Source: JBGTFE01 sp049799955 (GTDB lineage: Bacteria > Acidobacteriota > Blastocatellia > Pyrinomonadales > Pyrinomonadaceae). From it: 64,000 nucleotides of DNA. Below are positions 63,081 to 64,000 of this stretch, piece by piece (the first letter of the stretch is position 1; each line of letters begins with the position of its first letter). The DNA lies in the NCBI GenBank assembly GCA_049799955.1, contig JBARIW010000029.1:57201-121200 (forward strand), in the 5' to 3' direction. The notes beneath the pieces were generated by a model. That model did not search any database. It had not been told where the DNA came from and saw only the letters and a program-made list of their open reading frames with translations. A program made the position numbers and the translations under genes.

Positions 63081-63224
63081 TGACTTAAATCTTAGTTTAT
63101 AATTCCTTTCGCAAACTCAATTAAAAAGGTTTGGAAAGGACACATGATGTCTTCGGAGACTATTAAAGCCCCTCTCAGACCTCATTTTTTTATCATATTT
63201 GAAATTAATTTTTGTGAAAAGCAA

Positions 63225-64000
63225 TTAAATATTTAACGGCTCGACGATTGTTTTGCCGTCAGGACTTTTTTCTGATTTGCACACGCCGACGATTTTTCCG
63301 AGTATTTTGATGTCTTTCTCATCAAAAAGCTGCGCTTCGGAATTTGCGCCTTCCAGACAGACAATCCCAAAATCCGCATCGTAAAAACCACAGCTTATTG
63401 AATCATTAGCAATCTCGGCAATCGCAACTAAATCACCGCGCTTGATTTTTTCCTGAGCGACAATCGCCAGCGAATCTTTCCGCAAACCGACGGATTCTAA
63501 ATGATTATTTTTTATCCAAACGCCCTGTAAATCGTTATAATGAGCAAGTGTTGAAGGTAAAAGCAATTCCAAATTCTCTTGGAATGTTTCTTCTTTTGAG
63601 AGAATTTCTTCAAGCAAATTCTTTTCCTGCCTAGTTCTTTCAAATTCTCCAATCAAATCCTTTGCGGCTTCTTCACTAATATTGGCTTTAGCAATTTGAA
63701 TCGCATCTGATAGGCAAAGATGTGCTGTAAAAATATCTTCCAGATAAATCGAAATCTTCGCTTTAGTTAGATAAGTTTCAACCAGATATGCCTTATTTTC
63801 GCCCTTTTTAAGAATGGCGATTGCCCTTTCAATAGTCCTTAAAGCCTCTGTATATTTCCTTTCGGCAAAATAAATCTGTGCTTTTGTATCAAATGAGAAA
63901 CCTTCGCGTGTTCGGTCTTTTATTTGCTTGAAAATTCTTGTTGCATTATCAATTGCTTCGAGTGCTTTTGAAAATCTACCTTCTAATTTGTAAAGTTGAG
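63225..64000 (-). CDS. TPR protein with S24/LexA-like C-terminal domain, 5' truncated by window edge
   Basis: The frame is open from 63225 through the right edge; the apparent start at 63656 is an internal TTG. The visible 258 residues contain two to three TPR-like repeats (QLYKLEGRFSKALEAIDNAT, AQIYFAERKYTEALRTIERA, AKISIYLEDIFTAHLCLSDA). The C-terminus is GLRKDSLAIVAQEKIKRGDLVAIAEI and GIVCLEGANSEAQLF, IKILGKIVGVCK, the layout of an S24 peptidase fold with the Ser of GDSM kept as KDSL. The catalytic Lys is not clear. It is AT-rich and follows a tRNA, so it may be part of an accessory region. Probably a regulator. Confidence 0.65.
   Translation of the reverse strand, partial: QLYKLEGRFSKALEAIDNATRIFKQIKDRTREGFSFDTKAQIYFAERKYTEALRTIERAIAILKKGENKAYLVETYLTKAKISIYLEDIFTAHLCLSDAIQIAKANISEEAAKDLIGEFERTRQEKNLLEEILSKEETFQENLELLLPSTLAHYNDLQGVWIKNNHLESVGLRKDSLAIVAQEKIKRGDLVAIAEIANDSISCGFYDADFGIVCLEGANSEAQLFDEKDIKILGKIVGVCKSEKSPDGKTIVEPLNI

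Overview
The window reads as a chromosome segment of an acidobacterium, most likely of the Blastocatellia / Pyrinomonadaceae type. This is inferred from protein style: a kinase fused to PEGA, FGE-sulfatase and hydrolase domains, a secreted BNR-repeat protein with a carboxypeptidase-like C-terminal domain, M13 and S41 peptidases, PilZ and PP2C proteins, and moderate GC. No marker gene such as rRNA is present, so the placement is provisional. The left edge cuts the kinase and the right edge cuts a TPR protein.

Layout. 1-4651 (+): kinase fusion and a secreted S41 peptidase. 4668-6818: a promoter, a SAM-II-like riboswitch with a terminator, then a homocysteine methyltransferase / methylenetetrahydrofolate reductase fusion. 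6908-12000 (-): a secreted propeller protein, a hemerythrin and a DUF4236-DnaJ protein. 12113-22470 (mostly -): a run of redox and detoxification genes (quinone oxidoreductases, thioredoxins, OsmC, flavin oxidoreductases, aldo/keto reductase, glutathione peroxidase, LigB-type dioxygenase). It is headed by an Rrf2 regulator, with two similar palindromes placed just before the regulator gene and the first operon gene. 22612-29378 (-): small or regulatory genes, a GxxExxY nuclease-like gene inside an inverted repeat, an epimerase, cytochrome c and thiS/thiG. 29584-47354 (+): the respiratory complex I operon nuoABCDEFGH-JKLMN. It lacks nuoI and is interrupted by toxin-antitoxin-like genes, ribosomal protein THX, a nucleotidyltransferase and a DUF1684 gene. 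47372-53435: a CAT-like acetyltransferase, an amidotransferase, an M13 peptidase and membrane proteins. 53663-57988 (-): a minor-pilin operon. 58269-62767: a carboxylate-amine ligase, a PilZ protein, a trans-sulfuration enzyme, a PP2C phosphatase and an NfeD protein. 62912-62999: tRNA-Leu, followed by a TPR protein with an S24-like domain.

The most striking signal is in the spacers. Twenty-nine intergenic or gene-edge loci carry word-repeat hairpins. A short word is repeated head to tail, usually followed after a spacer by its reverse complement. At 19 loci the word is exactly 7 nt, and the word differs from locus to locus (CTTTGTC, TTTTCAC, TGACATC, ACTTTGA, ATCTTAA, GTATTAC, TCTCACA and others). 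The other 10 use longer or irregular words of about 8-10 nt. They sit in the spacers of both long operons, touch start and stop codons, and in one case run through the 5' end of a coding region. One long-word member has a PD-(D/E)XK nuclease-like GxxExxY gene in its loop. One hairpin stands where nuoI is normally found, and another ends a truncated kinase fragment. The shared architecture despite unrelated sequences suggests one generating mechanism rather than one mobile sequence family.
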